A stretch of 62,500 bases of DNA from Pelargonium nanum (Eukaryota; Streptophyta; Magnoliopsida; Geraniales; Geraniaceae): assembly GCA_036897485.1 (NCBI GenBank), contig JAYMTF010000035.1, positions 1 to 62,500 on the forward strand, written 5' to 3'. Positions 25,364 to 37,703 of this stretch are shown here, one piece after another (the stretch's first letter is position 1; each line of letters begins with the position of its first letter). Below the pieces are notes generated by a model. The model saw nothing but the letters and a program-made list of their open reading frames with translations, was not told where the DNA came from and ran no database searches. The position numbers and the translations under genes are program-made.

Positions 25364-25424
25364 TGGCGAAGAGACTTGAACCTACAACATTCTACGATTT
25401 TCAGAGCTGCTCGGACCCTCCGGC
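25364..25424 (-). pseudogene. Decayed tRNA-like, serine- or phenylalanine-like
   Basis: On the minus strand GCCGGAG pairs with CTTCGCC at six of seven positions, including one G-U, like an acceptor stem. Between them are GGTCCGAGC (D-arm-like), CTCTGAAAATC (anticodon-loop-like) and GTTGTAGGTTCAAGTC (T-loop-like). At 61 bases it is too short: part of the D arm and, if serine, the long variable arm are missing. TGAAAA suggests Phe(GAA) or Ser(UGA). It lies 185 bases upstream of the intact CAU tRNA on the opposite strand. Confidence 0.45.
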
Positions 25425-25609
25425 TAAAATGCTAATAATAAACTCATTTTTTGGTAGTACAAATACAAGGAAACTTTAACTAGGAATCTCATTTTTTTTA
25501 CTTTACGGAACAGTCTTCCAATTTATCTAGAATTTATATAGTATTAAAAAAAAAAGAGTATACGTGTACATTTTAATCAGATAAGTAAGTCTATTGCAAC
25601 CACAAAAGA

Positions 25610-25683
25610 GGGCTTATAGTTTAATTGGTTAAAACGTACCGCTCATAACGGTTATGTTGTAGGTTCAAGCCCTACTGAGCCTA
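25610..25683 (+). tRNA. trnI: tRNA with CAU anticodon, mitochondrial tRNA-Ile(CAU)-like
   Basis: A complete 74-base cloverleaf. The acceptor GGGCTTA pairs with TGAGCCT (wobbles at the first and sixth pairs), discriminator A. The D stem GTTT/AAAC is perfect. The anticodon stem TACCG/CGGTT has four pairs and one U-U mismatch at the top, loop CTCATAA with anticodon CAT at 25644-25646. The T stem GTAGG/CCTAC is perfect around TTCAAGC. The sequence closely matches, from memory, the mitochondrial tRNA-Ile(CAU) of plants and algae, in which the anticodon C is modified to read AUA. An elongator tRNA-Met cannot be excluded from sequence alone. CCA is not encoded. With trnD it is the only gene here I would call functional. 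Confidence 0.88.
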
Positions 25684-26096
25684 TAAGAAAACTAAGCAAA
25701 GTCTGATATCTTACGAGATGCAATAACTAAGGGTTATCTATTATCTATATCTTCTTTAATCTTCTTTACATGCATAAGCAAACAACTCAAGAACACCCTT
25801 TTTCTAGTACTCCCAACCTGTCTGCCATGCCTCAACGCCAAAAGTATTTTAATAAATAAACGCAGTCAATTAAAAAGGGTTTACGTCGAATAAAGGAAAT
25901 CCAAGTCCACTTCTGCTCTCATCAAAACAAAGTTTTTTCCTGGACAAATTTAGGGGGGCTTTATACATTAAAAAATATGTTTCTCGGATATTTATCCTAT
26001 GTTCAGCTTTATAGTTTTAGCTGCTTCTTGAGAGAAAAACAAGACTTCTACTTTAGGTTTAATCCTGTTACTTTAAAGATTCTAAATTTTAGAGAT
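25684..26096. other. Spacer between trnI and the 26.1 kb frame
   Basis: No feature is seen. Purine- and pyrimidine-rich runs are mixed and no hairpin or repeat stands out. Confidence 0.5.
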
Positions 26097-26102
26097 AAGG
26101 AG
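26097..26102 (+). promoter_or_regulatory. Shine-Dalgarno-like AAGGAG
   Basis: AAGGAG lies 8 bases before the ATG at 26111, an ideal bacterial spacing. Most mitochondria do not use such sites, though a few protist mitochondria have them. The six-base match may be chance; it matters only because it precedes an unusually open frame. Confidence 0.25.
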
Positions 26103-26110
26103 ATACTTAT

Positions 26111-26859
26111 ATGACTAAAATGCCTATTTGTAATAGCTTGTCAAAAAAAGAAGAAGCATCACTTTGATCTGTGCTTTAGATGCAAGAAAACCTGACAATT
26201 ATAACGAAATTTTTGAGGTTTTCACTACTATTTACACGATTGTGAATCCATGAACGACCACTTATAAAAAAACAATTAGAACTTATGTTATCTTGGTTCA
26301 TCGCCTATGAGTTCTATAAATTCTGGCTAAACGGTTGCTGTTGGAGCTATTACATTAGCTTCAAAGTAGCCGACAATACTAAATGAATATATTTCTGGTT
26401 AATCAGAAACCTAAGAAGTTGGTCGTCTAAGGAAAACGAGTTATTAAAGAAGATATACTCCGATTTAATTCTGCCTGGTGAAATAATATATTATAACATA
26501 TATATTCCTTATAATAATTTGAATAAAAGGAATCCTATTCTAAATGAGTACCAATCCTATATTAATGTATGGTTATTGTTTAATCCTATTCATTTCTATA
26601 AAAAAATACGATATTCTGCGAAAGCATATGTTCGACCCTCGTTTTTAACTAGCAAACCCGTAAATAAATTTCATACGTTAGGGAATTATGGGTTTCATAA
26701 GGAGCATCCAAAGCAGATAATAAGACCCGTGTAAATAAAACTTTAATTTTATTGGGTTATGATGTAAAAATAGCAAGTTTTATTGGCCCCAATATGGGAA
26801 GTATACTAACAGAGTCCACTAATCGTGTTTATAAAAACTCTTACCGCTTCGGCTTATAA
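26111..26859 (+). pseudogene. Long interrupted frame, unknown protein
   Basis: ATG 26111 to TAA 26732 is 207 codons, interrupted only by TGA at 26165, 26243 and 26384 and TAG at 26177. From 26180 there is no TAA or TAG for 184 codons, unusual for this base composition but not impossible over a window this size. The product would be rich in F, Y, W, I, K and N, with segments ELMLSWFIAYEFYKFW, WLLFNPIHFYKKIRYSAKAY and GNYGFHKEHPK. A shifted frame continues from about 26700 to 26857 (LILLGYDVKIASFIGPNMG, STNRVYKNSYRFG), suggesting one frameshift. I recognise no family. Options: a decayed gene, a gene read with TGA as tryptophan plus sequencing or editing changes, or chance. The standard-code part is 26387-26734. 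Confidence 0.35.
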
Positions 26860-28639
26860 GAAAGGATACGGAGATCCTGGGGGATACCATTAATGGGTTT
26901 TAAAGTTTAAATGTTTTATAGGGAGTCACTAGTATAAAAGTTAGATAGAATAAGAGACATCCTGCGCTTTATTATGTTTTTGTAAGTAGGAGTCTAAGAT
27001 TACTCGAGAAAAAAATATGCTATAGTATTTGAACTTCAAAAATATGAGTATCTAAAGGCATATTAATTCAGTATTCCGGACAGCCTAAAAAACTTCCTAC
27101 GTAGGGGTGTGTAAAGAAAGAAATTTTCGGGTAATTAATAAGTCCTTTTCTTGTACCAAACAAACCTCAAACCTTTTACAAAACCCCTCATTACAGTATT
27201 CGTTCCAATAAATCGATAATAATCCACCAATAACTATAGCAATTATAATAATCCTTAATTAAAACACTAGAGAAACCCCTTTAAATTCCCCGGACAACCG
27301 ATCGGATGCAAACCCCTTATACCTTATTAAAGTATAAGCAAGATTTAGGTTTTTAAAAGACTTACCCGAGTTTTCAGGAAGTTGGGTAGATACGAGAGCC
27401 CTACAACAATGTGATATGTCTCATCATTCCTATCAAAGAATTTTTACTTACTAATCGTCGGAGCTTATTAATAAGTTTATAGAGTGTCTTCAGTAATTTA
27501 AGCATTCTTGTGGTTTATCTTTAGTGTAATTCTTATATGTTTGAATCCTATTCCTAGTTGAGTAAGACGTTAGATCTCGGATACTATTATTATATATTCC
27601 AACTAATACTAAATGAAATTCGATTGACCTATACGTCCATTTCAAAGTGAATTTTCGCTTGTTTTTTCACGGAATGAAGGTTAGAGTTTGGTACTCTATT
27701 AAAAAATACCTCCACGAAGCTCTGAACCGGTTTCTGCTATAGTTCTACCACTTTTTTTTAGTACTACTAAAAACTTTCCTATTATACTTAATATGTTGAG
27801 AGTAACGGGCACCTCGTCTATATTATAAGGTTTATAGTCCGGTATACTAAGTTTTAACTTTAAAATATTTTTAGTAGATTAGGATTTCTTTTTTTAAAAA
27901 AAGCCTTTCAAAGTTAGGTAACTAATTCTAATTAAAGTACCTCTAGTTTGTATATTCATTTCTAAGCCGTGTATTACCTCCCCTGTAATATCCAAGGGTT
28001 CCATTCGTAGTTTGTAGGGGAACCCCGTGGTAGCGGGAACTTTCTTCCTAATTCTGAGTTTTTTAGACTTCTTGTTGTTGTATTATCTATCCAAGAATTC
28101 TTGTTTCTATATAAAGAACTAGTAAGATAAGACTCCGGCTTCATTGAAATACAGGTTTTTTATTAATTCCTTAGCAGTTTGCTTATAGCAATGCAATATA
28201 ATAGAGGCTCCAAGGAAACCCAGCCCGTAATGCATCTTCTAGATTAGCTTTATGACAAAAGAAGGGCTCTAACAAAAATTACTTCGCAATTTGAAAAAAG
28301 TACTACAGTATTTAGCTTTCGAATTATAGCTATGCCTTAGAAATGAGAAATCTACCCTTTAATTAAAGCATAACTTTTATAGTGTTGTATCAACATCTAT
28401 GACAATCTATGGAAATCCAGGTATATGCGTATTAAATATCCTAAATGGAGAAATGCGTTGACTGAAGCAAAGCAAATAAAGACTTAATTTACACTTTATT
28501 ACCCCCAACTTACTTTCCCTTTATATTCTCGAGTTAGTTGCTTTACGAACACTATAGAAACAGGAGCTATTGGTTAATGGGATTTCCTTGGGGTTTCTTA
28601 TTACTTATTAGTATTAGATAGTAATAGAGTCTATTAGGT
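26860..28639. other. Non-coding spacer
   Basis: No gene or tRNA-like element is recognised. Confidence 0.55.
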
Positions 28640-28992
28640 ATACTTGTCCTATTCTTTTAATAGTTTCTTATTAGTTGTTTTAGTCTTAAGGTGTATTCCT
28701 CTTATTCTTAGTTCTTATCAGGATACAAACCTTAGAGAATATAGTAATGGTTAGTGTTCCCGACCAAAGGAGTACCAGAGGAAGGGAAATATAAGATTGT
28801 ATAAAGAATATCCTACTTACGTTATAGCACCAACAACCTCAAAACCTGTTTGTTACTCTTATTCATAGCAGCTTTCTTATGAACTGTACCTGTCTTCTTA
28901 ACAACCTTCATAACTTTCTTTAGAAATATATCTTTGAGCCTTACTCTTAATAATCGGACCCTTATTGATACTACTCTTATTAGTAAAAACCC
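28640..28992 (-). pseudogene. Lysine-rich repeat family, composite copy
   Basis: Minus strand. ATG 28911 to TAA 28822 encodes 29 residues beginning MKVVKKTGTVHKKAAMNKSN. Upstream (28930-28990), in another frame, is SSINKGPIIKSKAQRYISKES, and downstream (about 28650-28712) is LRIRGIHLKTKTTNKKLLKE. All three are basic, and KTGTVHKK and GIHLKTKT fit the family motif. The ATAACGTAAGT block at 28815-28825 overlaps the end of the ATG frame. Frame changes and stops show decay if this was ever one gene. Confidence 0.45.
28815..28840 (-). repeat. Conserved ATAACGTAAGT block, copy 2
   Basis: Minus strand GTTGTTGGTGCT then ATAACGTAAGTAGG, matching 58345-58370 (GCTGTTGGTT then ATAACGTAAGTAG). See the copies at 20284 and 58339. 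Confidence 0.5.
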
Positions 28993-30349
28993 GTAAAAAA
29001 TTACTTACAAGATGAAACCTCTTTCAAAAGAAAAGGCATCTTTTTTGGAATATACAAATAGAAACTCTCCTACTTACTAAACCCCCCTTAGAATTATTAT
29101 CGCTTTAAACTAACAACGGGAAATTCTTTTTATTATGGAAAACACTCCTTACTTATACTTATGAGCGCCCCAACTCCCTTGACCTTGTACTAGAAATCCT
29201 TCCTTTACAAAGATCCAGGAGAAACTAAGACCCTTTTCTAGAACTTCCTATAAATAGAAACCTATAAATAAGAGTTTAAAACGCCGCCCTATTATATAAG
29301 GAACCTCCTCGTTTTAGCCTAACCCTTCCTTAATTAATATTACTTAAGAAACTCCTTTAAACCCCTCAGCTCGATCACCGGATCAGGAAGAAAACAGCCT
29401 TTACTTCATACTACATAGCTACTAAGACAAAAGAAGGGTTCAAGTCCCATAACACTAGTAACTAAAAAAACCTATCTCCCTTTATTTTAAACTGGAAAAC
29501 TGTGACCTTCTCTGTATAACCATAAGTATCCTAGGAGCCCTACTCTTTTAACCTACCTTTGTAAAACCTGTAATTACAGCTTCCTTGATCCAAAAAAGAC
29601 TCTAACTCTACTTCATTTACCGGAAATTCATTGCTTTCTTTAGCCTCAGTTCTTTTATTCTCTAAACTTTATTATCATTATCTGGAATGGAAGAAACCGC
29701 TCTCCTACTATAAACCCGAATCTTTTACTTTTAAAGTCCAACAATAATTTTTTCTTTTACTAAAGAACAAAAGGCTCCCTCTAAAGTTGAGCAGCTCATT
29801 CCTTGACAACTGCCTTTTTTTAGTCCTTTCTAAAACCTACACCCAGTTCTATCGGAAACTTTTCCTATTAAGAGCCTCTCAATCAGCTAGACCTTTTGAC
29901 TTAAAACTGGATTAGCAAAGAAGAAAGGAGAAGAAAACCTTATCTCTATACTTTAGTTCTCTACCATTGCCCCTTACTGGAAACAGAGGAACAGGCAACT
30001 CCTTTCTTTATAGTTACCCAGCCGCTTCAGCTTAAACTTCCGGAATCCAACTCTTAATGTCTTGCCCTTTATCTACCTTTTCTATTTATAGACTACGCTC
30101 TTTATAACGCATCGATAAAAACTGAAATTGTCCCTCCACATACTAGATACCAGGAACATACAGGGCTTGTATAATCGGTGGAGTATCTCGGATAAGGATC
30201 TTTCTCTGCCGACTATCTTCACGTAGGCGAAGTCTAAGCAGAATAGAAACTATACTTTCCTACACACTTTCCAATTGGGGTGTAGTTTTTGGCCGGTTTC
30301 ACTGAATGATATTTGCCTAAATCTCAGTAAAATTAAGAATATAGACTTC
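28993..30349. other. Non-coding spacer
   Basis: Largely pyrimidine-rich on the plus strand. At 29401-29460 the words CATAGCTACTAAG and GAAGGGTTCAAGTCCC are in tRNA order (D-arm-like then T-loop-like), but no stem beyond part of the T arm pairs. No other feature was seen. A frame at 30275-30487 is chance-length. Confidence 0.5.
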
Positions 30350-30420
30350 GGACTCATACAGGATTCGAACCAATGTTATTGTTCTAAAGTACCCCCTCTT
30401 GCTCTACCGTGGATATTGCT
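30350..30420 (-). pseudogene. Decayed tRNA-like sequence
   Basis: The minus strand has CACGGTAGAGCAAGAGG (D-arm-like) and ACATTGGTTCGAATCCTG (T-arm-like), followed by TATGAGTCC. The acceptor 5' side does not match TGAGTCC, and the T stem keeps only its inner pairs. Identity is unclear. Confidence 0.4.
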
Positions 30421-30617
30421 AAATTTTTCTTTCTATTTAAGTGATTTTGGTTTCTCGAAACCATCTGCTTGTAGTATACCTATTTAGTTTGTTTCCTTGA
30501 GTAGGATTTTTAATGGAGCAGGTTCTTTTTAAATAAGATGCAAAATCCGGATTACATTTATTGAATGTAAGTAAAAAAGCTATAAAAAATAAGGAATGGA
30601 TTACTCCATTCTATTTC

Positions 30618-30715
30618 GTGGGTTGGTAAAGCATTGTAATGTGCTGAATTGGCAGGATTTGAACTCACGCTTTTATAGTTAACAGTAAATTTATTTAGCA
30701 CAGGGGCTTCTTGCA
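30618..30715. pseudogene. Overlapping tRNA-like fragments on both strands
   Basis: The plus strand has GGGTTGGTAAAGCATTGTAATG, a D arm followed by a Thr(UGU)-like loop. The minus strand has TTTACTGTTAACTAT (an Asn-GUU-like loop) followed by GTGAGTTCAAATCCTGCC (T-arm-like, three or four pairs) and AATTCAGCA. Neither folds into a cloverleaf. Confidence 0.4.
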
Positions 30716-33183
30716 GAAGAGGACTGCTCTAATAATGTTAATATCATAATAGATTTTCATAAGAATTCACTTAGTTTTCCGGAAACACCAGGACTTGTTC
30801 TTTAATTAGAGTAAAAGGCTATTCCTTCTCTTGTTTAAGAGGTAAAAAAAGTGATATATGTCAATTAGCAGTGAGATTATCAACTTAGCTTCACATAACT
30901 ATACAGTTAATTAAAAAGCACCTAAACATTTGTTTAGACTCCTTTTTTTGAGAGAAAAACCCATTTATCAACAAGGATTATTGTATTTGGTCGAATCCAA
31001 TGAAATCAATAGAGAGAATTTGGGATTCAAAAAACTTTTTATTCTTAAGTTTTTGATTATTGGAACAACATTAGTGACTACTAACGAACAGCCTAGCAGA
31101 TTTCCTTTTGAGGATTCAAGAGTATAGATAAAACTAAGGTATATTATATGTACAAGTCTAGTATTATAAAGCCTCGATACATAGAGTTTCTTCTAAGCAA
31201 CAAACTCAATATTCATTCATAATGAAGTATTACAAATGGAAAGGAAATTATAAGAATTCCAATATATCACTAGAATAATAACATATCTTAATTCTCGGGT
31301 TTACGCCTTTGTACGGAGTCCTCTTTTTGAAAGCGTTCCTACATATCACAGGGATACCAGATATGCTATATCTGTCTAACTAATAAGCAGGACATTTCCA
31401 AAATTTTTTTATGTAATATGTTATTTTTATAAATTTTACTTTAATATACTTATTAAGTTAGTGCGGATCTTTCTAAATTCATCAATTGCGAAAAGGATTT
31501 CCTTACTTTTTACAGAAGTCTCATCTTTTTTATCTAAAATACCTGTATCCCGTTGTCCTAAATTAACCTTAGTAAATTTAGAATATTTCTTTCTTGTTAG
31601 CAATGTACGTAATAATAGAATCTCAGCTTACTTTCAAATATATAGCAAGGATAACTGAGTTAAAGTTAAAAGGAAAACGCAGCAAAACTAATAAAATATT
31701 AAGGGTATGCAGCAATAAATTTAAATTGATGAAAAGGAATACAATTAGAAAGTCTAGATCTAAGATATAGTTGAGTTACCTTACTTCGAGAATACCTTTG
31801 TTCTAGATTTAAGGACTTTGCTTTAATTTAACAGAAAAACAGGGGCTTCTGTCTTATAATTTAATGCACATACCAAATTACCGAGTCGACACCAAGCTTC
31901 TCCTACCCCATTATATGCGTTTATGCGTTATATAAGTACTTCGCTAGCTGACATTTTTTCTTTGAATCTAGAAGGGACCCTCTCGATCTATAAATTTTCC
32001 AATTATATGAAAAAAGTTATTTCTATTTTTTAGAAGGGGATACCGAGTACCTTTACATAGGTAAAGCTATAAGGGGCCATGAGTTCGTGGAATTTCTTAG
32101 ACTAACTTAATATGGTAATAAAACCGTAGTATATTTTTAGAAAAAACGGAATATCTTTTATCATGTCCCGCATCCCCGAAAGGCCTTGTGTGAAGGACCC
32201 TTACTTCTGAGTAAACTCAAAGGAATAAAGTATGAAGTCGTTCTTATATGCTTACAAAGGGGCACAAACTCTCAATCAAGAATAGTCATCATAATTATAT
32301 ACATCACCAATTTCATCAGACCAATACAACGCGGGTCAGGAATATAATAAGAACAAGTCTAACTAATCAGCTCAGTAACTAAGCCAAATTTCTCCTTTCT
32401 AACTCATCCGAAGCTAAGGAATCATCCTCAATGAATTAAGTCATGAGAAAAAGGTCAAACCTCTTTGAAAAGTATTGATACACGAAATAAGATAAGGGGA
32501 GCCCTCGGTTGCCGTGATACATTTCCGTTATAGTATATGTATAGTTAAAGGCTATGAGAATAAACAATTTCATAATTTTGCTTTTAATTTTAGCGCCTGA
32601 ATTTTTAATGTTCGGTAAGTGGATTACCCTCTTTCTGGATAATGTTAAATCTTCACGAATTCTTATAATAGAGTATTATATGTTAAGAAATCTTGTACAA
32701 ACGTGTAAGAAAAAAGTGAAGATAGATTTCACATAACAGGGATAATTGAAATGCTATAGTTCCTTTTTTTGCTACATTAATTTGCATATAAGAGTTTCCC
32801 TCTTTTCTTTTTATAGATCATAATGCATATTAGTAGAACAAGGGAAATATAACACCCTAATGTATCCCATCTTATCAAATACAAAATTCGTAGGTAATAC
32901 GCGTGCATGAAAAGAGATGCCTTGCTTTACGAGATTATATTAAATCTTTTCCTTTGTCTTTTAGACTTAACAAGCATAGAGGTGTACTTAATCAGTATAG
33001 TCGAAAAAAAGAATAAATAGCATAACTTAAAAAACGACAGCCTATTAAGAATCTTTTGGAGATCACCGTACTCGAACCTTCTAAAGTTTAAGTAAGAGAC
33101 ATGCTCAAGAAAATGTTTGAGCTTTTTATACTATATTATTGAGGATAGAAAGATTTTAGTTTTCAGAAATGACTTGTAGATAG
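30716..33183. other. Non-coding spacer
   Basis: Chance-length frames lie at 30930-31127, 31461-31658 and 32554-32736 (plus, 60-65 codons); the last is hydrophobic at its start but has no known motif. GTTCGAGTACGG (minus) near 33070 is an isolated T-loop-like word. Confidence 0.55.
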
Positions 33184-33258
33184 GCTCAGATAGCTCAGAG
33201 TTGGTAGAGCAAAGGACTAAAGTAGCGCGTATCAGTAGTTTGATTCGTATTCGGTATC
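33184..33258 (+). pseudogene. Decayed tRNA-like sequence with intact D arm
   Basis: GCTCAGATA then GCTCAGAGTTGGTAGAGC, a perfect D arm (GCTC/GAGC), then AAAGGACTAAAGTAGC in the anticodon position and GTAGTTTGATTCGTATTCGG in the T-arm position. The anticodon stem and T stem are broken and the acceptor ends do not pair. The AAAGGACT start of the anticodon arm recalls Phe/Lys-type tRNAs; no anticodon can be read. Confidence 0.5.
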
Positions 33259-35315
33259 TTGTAAAGTAAGAAAACTCTAGTATTTATGTATTTCTCTTTA
33301 TTAAAAAAAAAAAGCGACTCACTATGACTTGATCTATTCCTAAAATGTCTTTCCTTTCTTACTCCTGGGGAGTCCGTTGAATCGATAATAGGAATACTTA
33401 ATATCCCCCGTTACGTCATATAGATTACATTCATTATAGCTGAGTTTCCTGATACTTATTTAGGACTGTCTATACTTTTCAAGTTAGTTAGTAGAGTATT
33501 CCCTCTATTATCCATATCGAAATAATGAAAAGTGTTACTAGAATTCTTGTTTACTCGAGAAGTTGTTAAAAAAGGGTCCTATGTTCATCCATCAGGTAAC
33601 ACAGCTGGAGTCCTAATCTTTAACTAGAAATTTGTACTATCTGTTAACTATAGAGGATCCTTGAGTATTCCTCAATTATATATATATTCAAATATTCAAA
33701 TGCTTTTCTCATAACCTTAGATCAAGTGGATTTATCCCCGAACTACCCAAAATAACCAAAGGGGCCCGCGAAGGATGCCTTGAAAAGGAGAAGCCCTGTT
33801 TGGTGAACTAGAGTAAAACACAAGATTTGAAACAAACAATTAAGAGTAAAGTCAAAAACAAAAAGTATAATTAGCTTTTTTAGCTTACCATTGAAAATAC
33901 TTTTCATTACTTCAACTTTAAATCTTTAGAATCCGTTTAGAATTTAGCGCTTTTCCTTGGGCGATAGGTCCTAACAAAGCATCCATAGACACCTTTGGGC
34001 TGAAACTTGCCCTATGAATAGAGTCCCGATTAGACAGTAGCAATTTATCAAATAACTAAGATCTCCCTTAGGTGAAAGGAAAAAGAGCATATAATATGTT
34101 AAAAACTGATAAGTTATCGTATCAACTCAATCTGACTGGCTAATAAATAATCGGATTTACTACAGACTTTGCTAAAGGTTTATAAAAGAAGAACCCGAAA
34201 TAAGTAAATCAAACTACTAAATAGGGACTTGTTCTTCCTTTTGTTGGACAGGCAACTTTAAGGTTCTTGGGTCAATATAGTAATAAAGAAACTAGCTTTC
34301 CTAAACGAAAATTACTTGAGTCTCTTTTGAGAAAAATCTTAGGATTACCCTTTTATACGGAAACCCTAAAAACAAATCCAGTAAGGGAATCGAGTCTTAT
34401 GAGCTTTTACATATACAGAAATACAAAGGCGCTAGCCCGGCATTTAGCTTCACAAGGTAAAGTATGACGTGTTATAACTAGGAAATATTATATATAGTTA
34501 GGTTGGCGTTTTCTTAATTCAAAGGAAATATAGGTTTCAAAGTTAAAATTTAAAGGGTAACCTTTAAGAGTTCTTGACCTGATAGGTAAGATAGCAGTGT
34601 CTTGTAGTTATTGCATGAGAATAGAATGTATTATGTAAAGTAAGTAGATCCTAAACGCCTATAAATAAGATAACAAAAAGCAAACTAATAGATTGTAGCT
34701 ATTGACTCCTTTCCTCGCGTTTCCATGAATCAAAAACGTGATAAACAAAAATTTACTTATTATCTTTTATTATCTTAAAGATATGTGTGGCTAGTATGAC
34801 TAAAGAGATAGTACTAACTAATAGAAAAGCTGCATAGAATAATTACATTGAAGTGAGTTTTTAAAATTATAGGGTATCTTTTAAATTGATAAGGCTTTGT
34901 ACTTTAGAATCTATGAACTCTTTATTTGTAATTTCTAATCTATATTATATAAGGAAACCCGCTTTTAGGTAGGCATCTATTCCTCCCTTTATTGTTACAC
35001 GTGCCCCAAGAGAACTTGTACTTCCATATCCTTAAGATTCCTTAACTTTATATTCCATATATTTTTAGTGTTGTGCTGCTATAAGCCCTTTATATGCATC
35101 CTTTTAGAAAAGTGATGTTAGTCTTTAACTTACCGGGGGCAAGGGCTGGTAGTAAAGAAGAGTAAGAATCATATCCTTTATTTAAGCAATTTGTTTAACT
35201 TAAAGAATCCGCTTTGGTTGATATTATACTTTAATATAAATAGAGGATACTGTACATCAAATCCGTTAGGAAATCTTCTCGTTAGATATTGCGTGCCCCT
35301 TAGTTTAGCTGCTTA
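33259..35315. other. Non-coding spacer
   Basis: The frame 34267-34467 (plus, TTG start, 66 codons) is basic and ends at a TGA, continuing nine more codons if TGA is read through. I recognise no family and its length is chance-level. No other feature was found. Confidence 0.5.
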
Positions 35316-35384
35316 TCGCAGAAATCGAACTTAGTTAAATTTAGCAAATCGGTATCCTACTAATTAAGCTATTTGCTATCCCCC
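35316..35384 (-). pseudogene. Decayed tRNA-like, possibly Ser(GCU)
   Basis: The minus strand reads AATAGCTTAATTAGTAGGATA (D-arm-like), CGATTTGCTAAATT (loop TTGCTAA, GCU anticodon position) and AACTAAGTTCGATTTCTGC (T-arm-like). The anticodon stem has only about three pairs and no variable arm is seen. Confidence 0.4.
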
Positions 35385-37208
35385 TTTTCTTTACTTTAAG
35401 CCTATAAACATTCACATTTATAACCATCCTTTTTCCTGAATCTAAAATTTTATGGGATACCGAAAATCTTAGGATGCTCTTGCAGGTACACAGTGTATTT
35501 TCTATTTTTTTGCGGTAGATAGCTATCTCGTATTTCTTGGTTTGATTGGGCAGGAAGAAGGTGAAGAGCTAAATTTGTGTGATAATGGCTGGATCGATTG
35601 AAACTACTGTAAAAGGTACATAGTCTACTTGTATTTTAAGTAATAGGTACAACAAAGTGGTCAAATCCTAATGTCAGACGAAAAAAGACCCCTTTTAGAG
35701 TAAGCTCGCAAATGCGATACAAGGAGAGTGCGCTTCTTTAGCTATAACGTATAAAAAAGAAGTGTAATGCGCCAGTGTTCCTGTGGTAAGTGTAGCAGCA
35801 TTGTATTAAACAGATTTTACATATTTTATATTGTGGAAATAAGCAAAACTTAAGCGATTGGAAACGGAAAGAATAGTAAAAACATAAAACTTCAAATGAT
35901 ATCTATTTACCCGGCCCTTCCATTTGAAGGGGTTCGTTACAAGAGAGTCACCTACTTTAATCGAGAGGTTTAAGTTTACTACGAAAAGATGTATAATGTC
36001 TACATAATAGATATTACACAAGGACCTTTATAGGCGGTATTTTAGCTACAAATTTTGTATAACCAGAAAAGCGTTATCGGATTCTGTTTAGTATAATCCT
36101 CACTATCGAAAATAAGATATCAATTGGAAAGAGCAAGTTTTAAAACTAGTCCTACATAACGGGATCCTTTTTATATGCCGGACCTAGACGGCTAGCTCGT
36201 AGAAGAAACTTTCTGGCCCTACTTTATACAACAAAACTTAGCGAGGAATTCTGGAACTAGAGACTTATTCTTTAGTTCAAAAAATCCTTCTGAAGCTATT
36301 ATTCGATTACCCCAACTATACCTCCATAAGTAGCTTAGTGGCAACATTCTCCAAATTAAAGTGGGTTCGCTTAAGATACTTCCCTACAATTGGCAAGGAC
36401 CCCTTGCTTTCGCCAACCAAGGACCTTACCGTTAAAAACCAATCCCTTTTTTAATCAAATACTCTTAGTCTACGAGCTATAAGCCCTGACATCTCTACAG
36501 AACTGTAGCTAGAAGGGGTCTTTTCCCTAAAAGAGCTGACTAATGTGTTGAAAACTTTAGTACGAGTCCTATATTTTCATGCTTAAAACCCGGAATAAAC
36601 AAATCGGTATTTGTAAGAGGGTTCCGTAAATCCAGGGCTACACTAACTTCGGAGTATATAAAATATAAAGAAAAAAACCGTATTTTATTCCTAAAATTAA
36701 AATCATAGGTAGGGGCACGTTAACTCACGTTTTCAGGCTTAGAAAGGGCCCTATAATTGGTTTGGGTTCTAGTTACTTTATTTCAGTGTCTAAATTTCTT
36801 AGACTTCATTGGATATATAAAATTCTATGACAAATTCGGGTTCTTAACCCCCTTATCTGATCCTTCCTCTTCTGAGAATAAATTTTAGCTTTTTGCAGGG
36901 AATTCCCTTGCCCTTTGCGTAAAGAACTAGTCTCTGATAAGCGAAGTTTAGCCTCTTGTGTTAATTGCTAAATTATAATGACTCAATAGGAAATTGAAGG
37001 ATAAGCTAAGCTCGTTTTTAAATTCAACTCTAGGTCTGACCCTTTGAAGGTATAGCATTCTTGGAATCCTGGTGTTCTTATGATAGAAAACTCTACAAAA
37101 TTTCTTATACAGAACAGCACTCTTAAACAGATCAATTAGATATGATATATAAGTCATTTTAAACCCTATGGGATAGGTGAGCAGCGCTTTTACTTTGTAA
37201 CACGTAAA
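35385..37208. other. Non-coding spacer
   Basis: Frames at 35806-36021 and 36948-37157 (minus) are chance-length without motifs. A GGGATCC word preceded by ATAAC is at about 36156. Confidence 0.55.
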
Positions 37209-37270
37209 GGTTATAGTGCTATATCTTACTTGTAGGAAATGCCCAGAGTTCGAATCCCATAAAGACTCAG
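37209..37270 (+). pseudogene. Decayed tRNA-like sequence
   Basis: GGTTATAGTGCTATATC then CCCAGAGTTCGAATCCC, the latter a typical T-loop context. No full stem other than a weak T arm can be formed. Confidence 0.3.
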
Positions 37271-37703
37271 GATCTCTCCTATCCCGTCAGTCTATAGAGA
37301 AATGAGTGAATCTTGTTCATGTTCTTAGCCAATGTCTTTACAAGTGGGTCTTTTCTCCAAATAACTCCTTCTATGGTATGAACAGAAGCTAATTCGGTAT
37401 CTCATTTAGGTAGAAAAGAAAAGTCTGTTAGTTCATTAAACGAATCCTAGTCATATAATATATGAGCCATTATCTTTGGTGAGGTACTCTACTCTAACTT
37501 GGAGAAACAGATAACTCCTAGCACAGATTCGAAAGGTCGAAATTAGGATACAAAAGCTTTCTAACTTATATAATAATATAGCTTTTAAATGCTTATTTTT
37601 TGCTTTGTTCTAATTTTTAGAGCTTAATCCTCCTAATAGTAAACTTATAGTAAATTCTCGTACCAGTAAAATAATTCTGTACTGATATGCAAAACCTTGT
37701 AAG
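37271..37703. other. Non-coding spacer
   Basis: No feature is recognised. Confidence 0.5.

Noticed and set aside
34267..34467. Basic 66-codon frame with a faint resemblance to ribosomal protein S3
   Set aside because: The resemblance is limited to a few residues (ALARHLASQ) and no KH motif or other S3 landmark was found.
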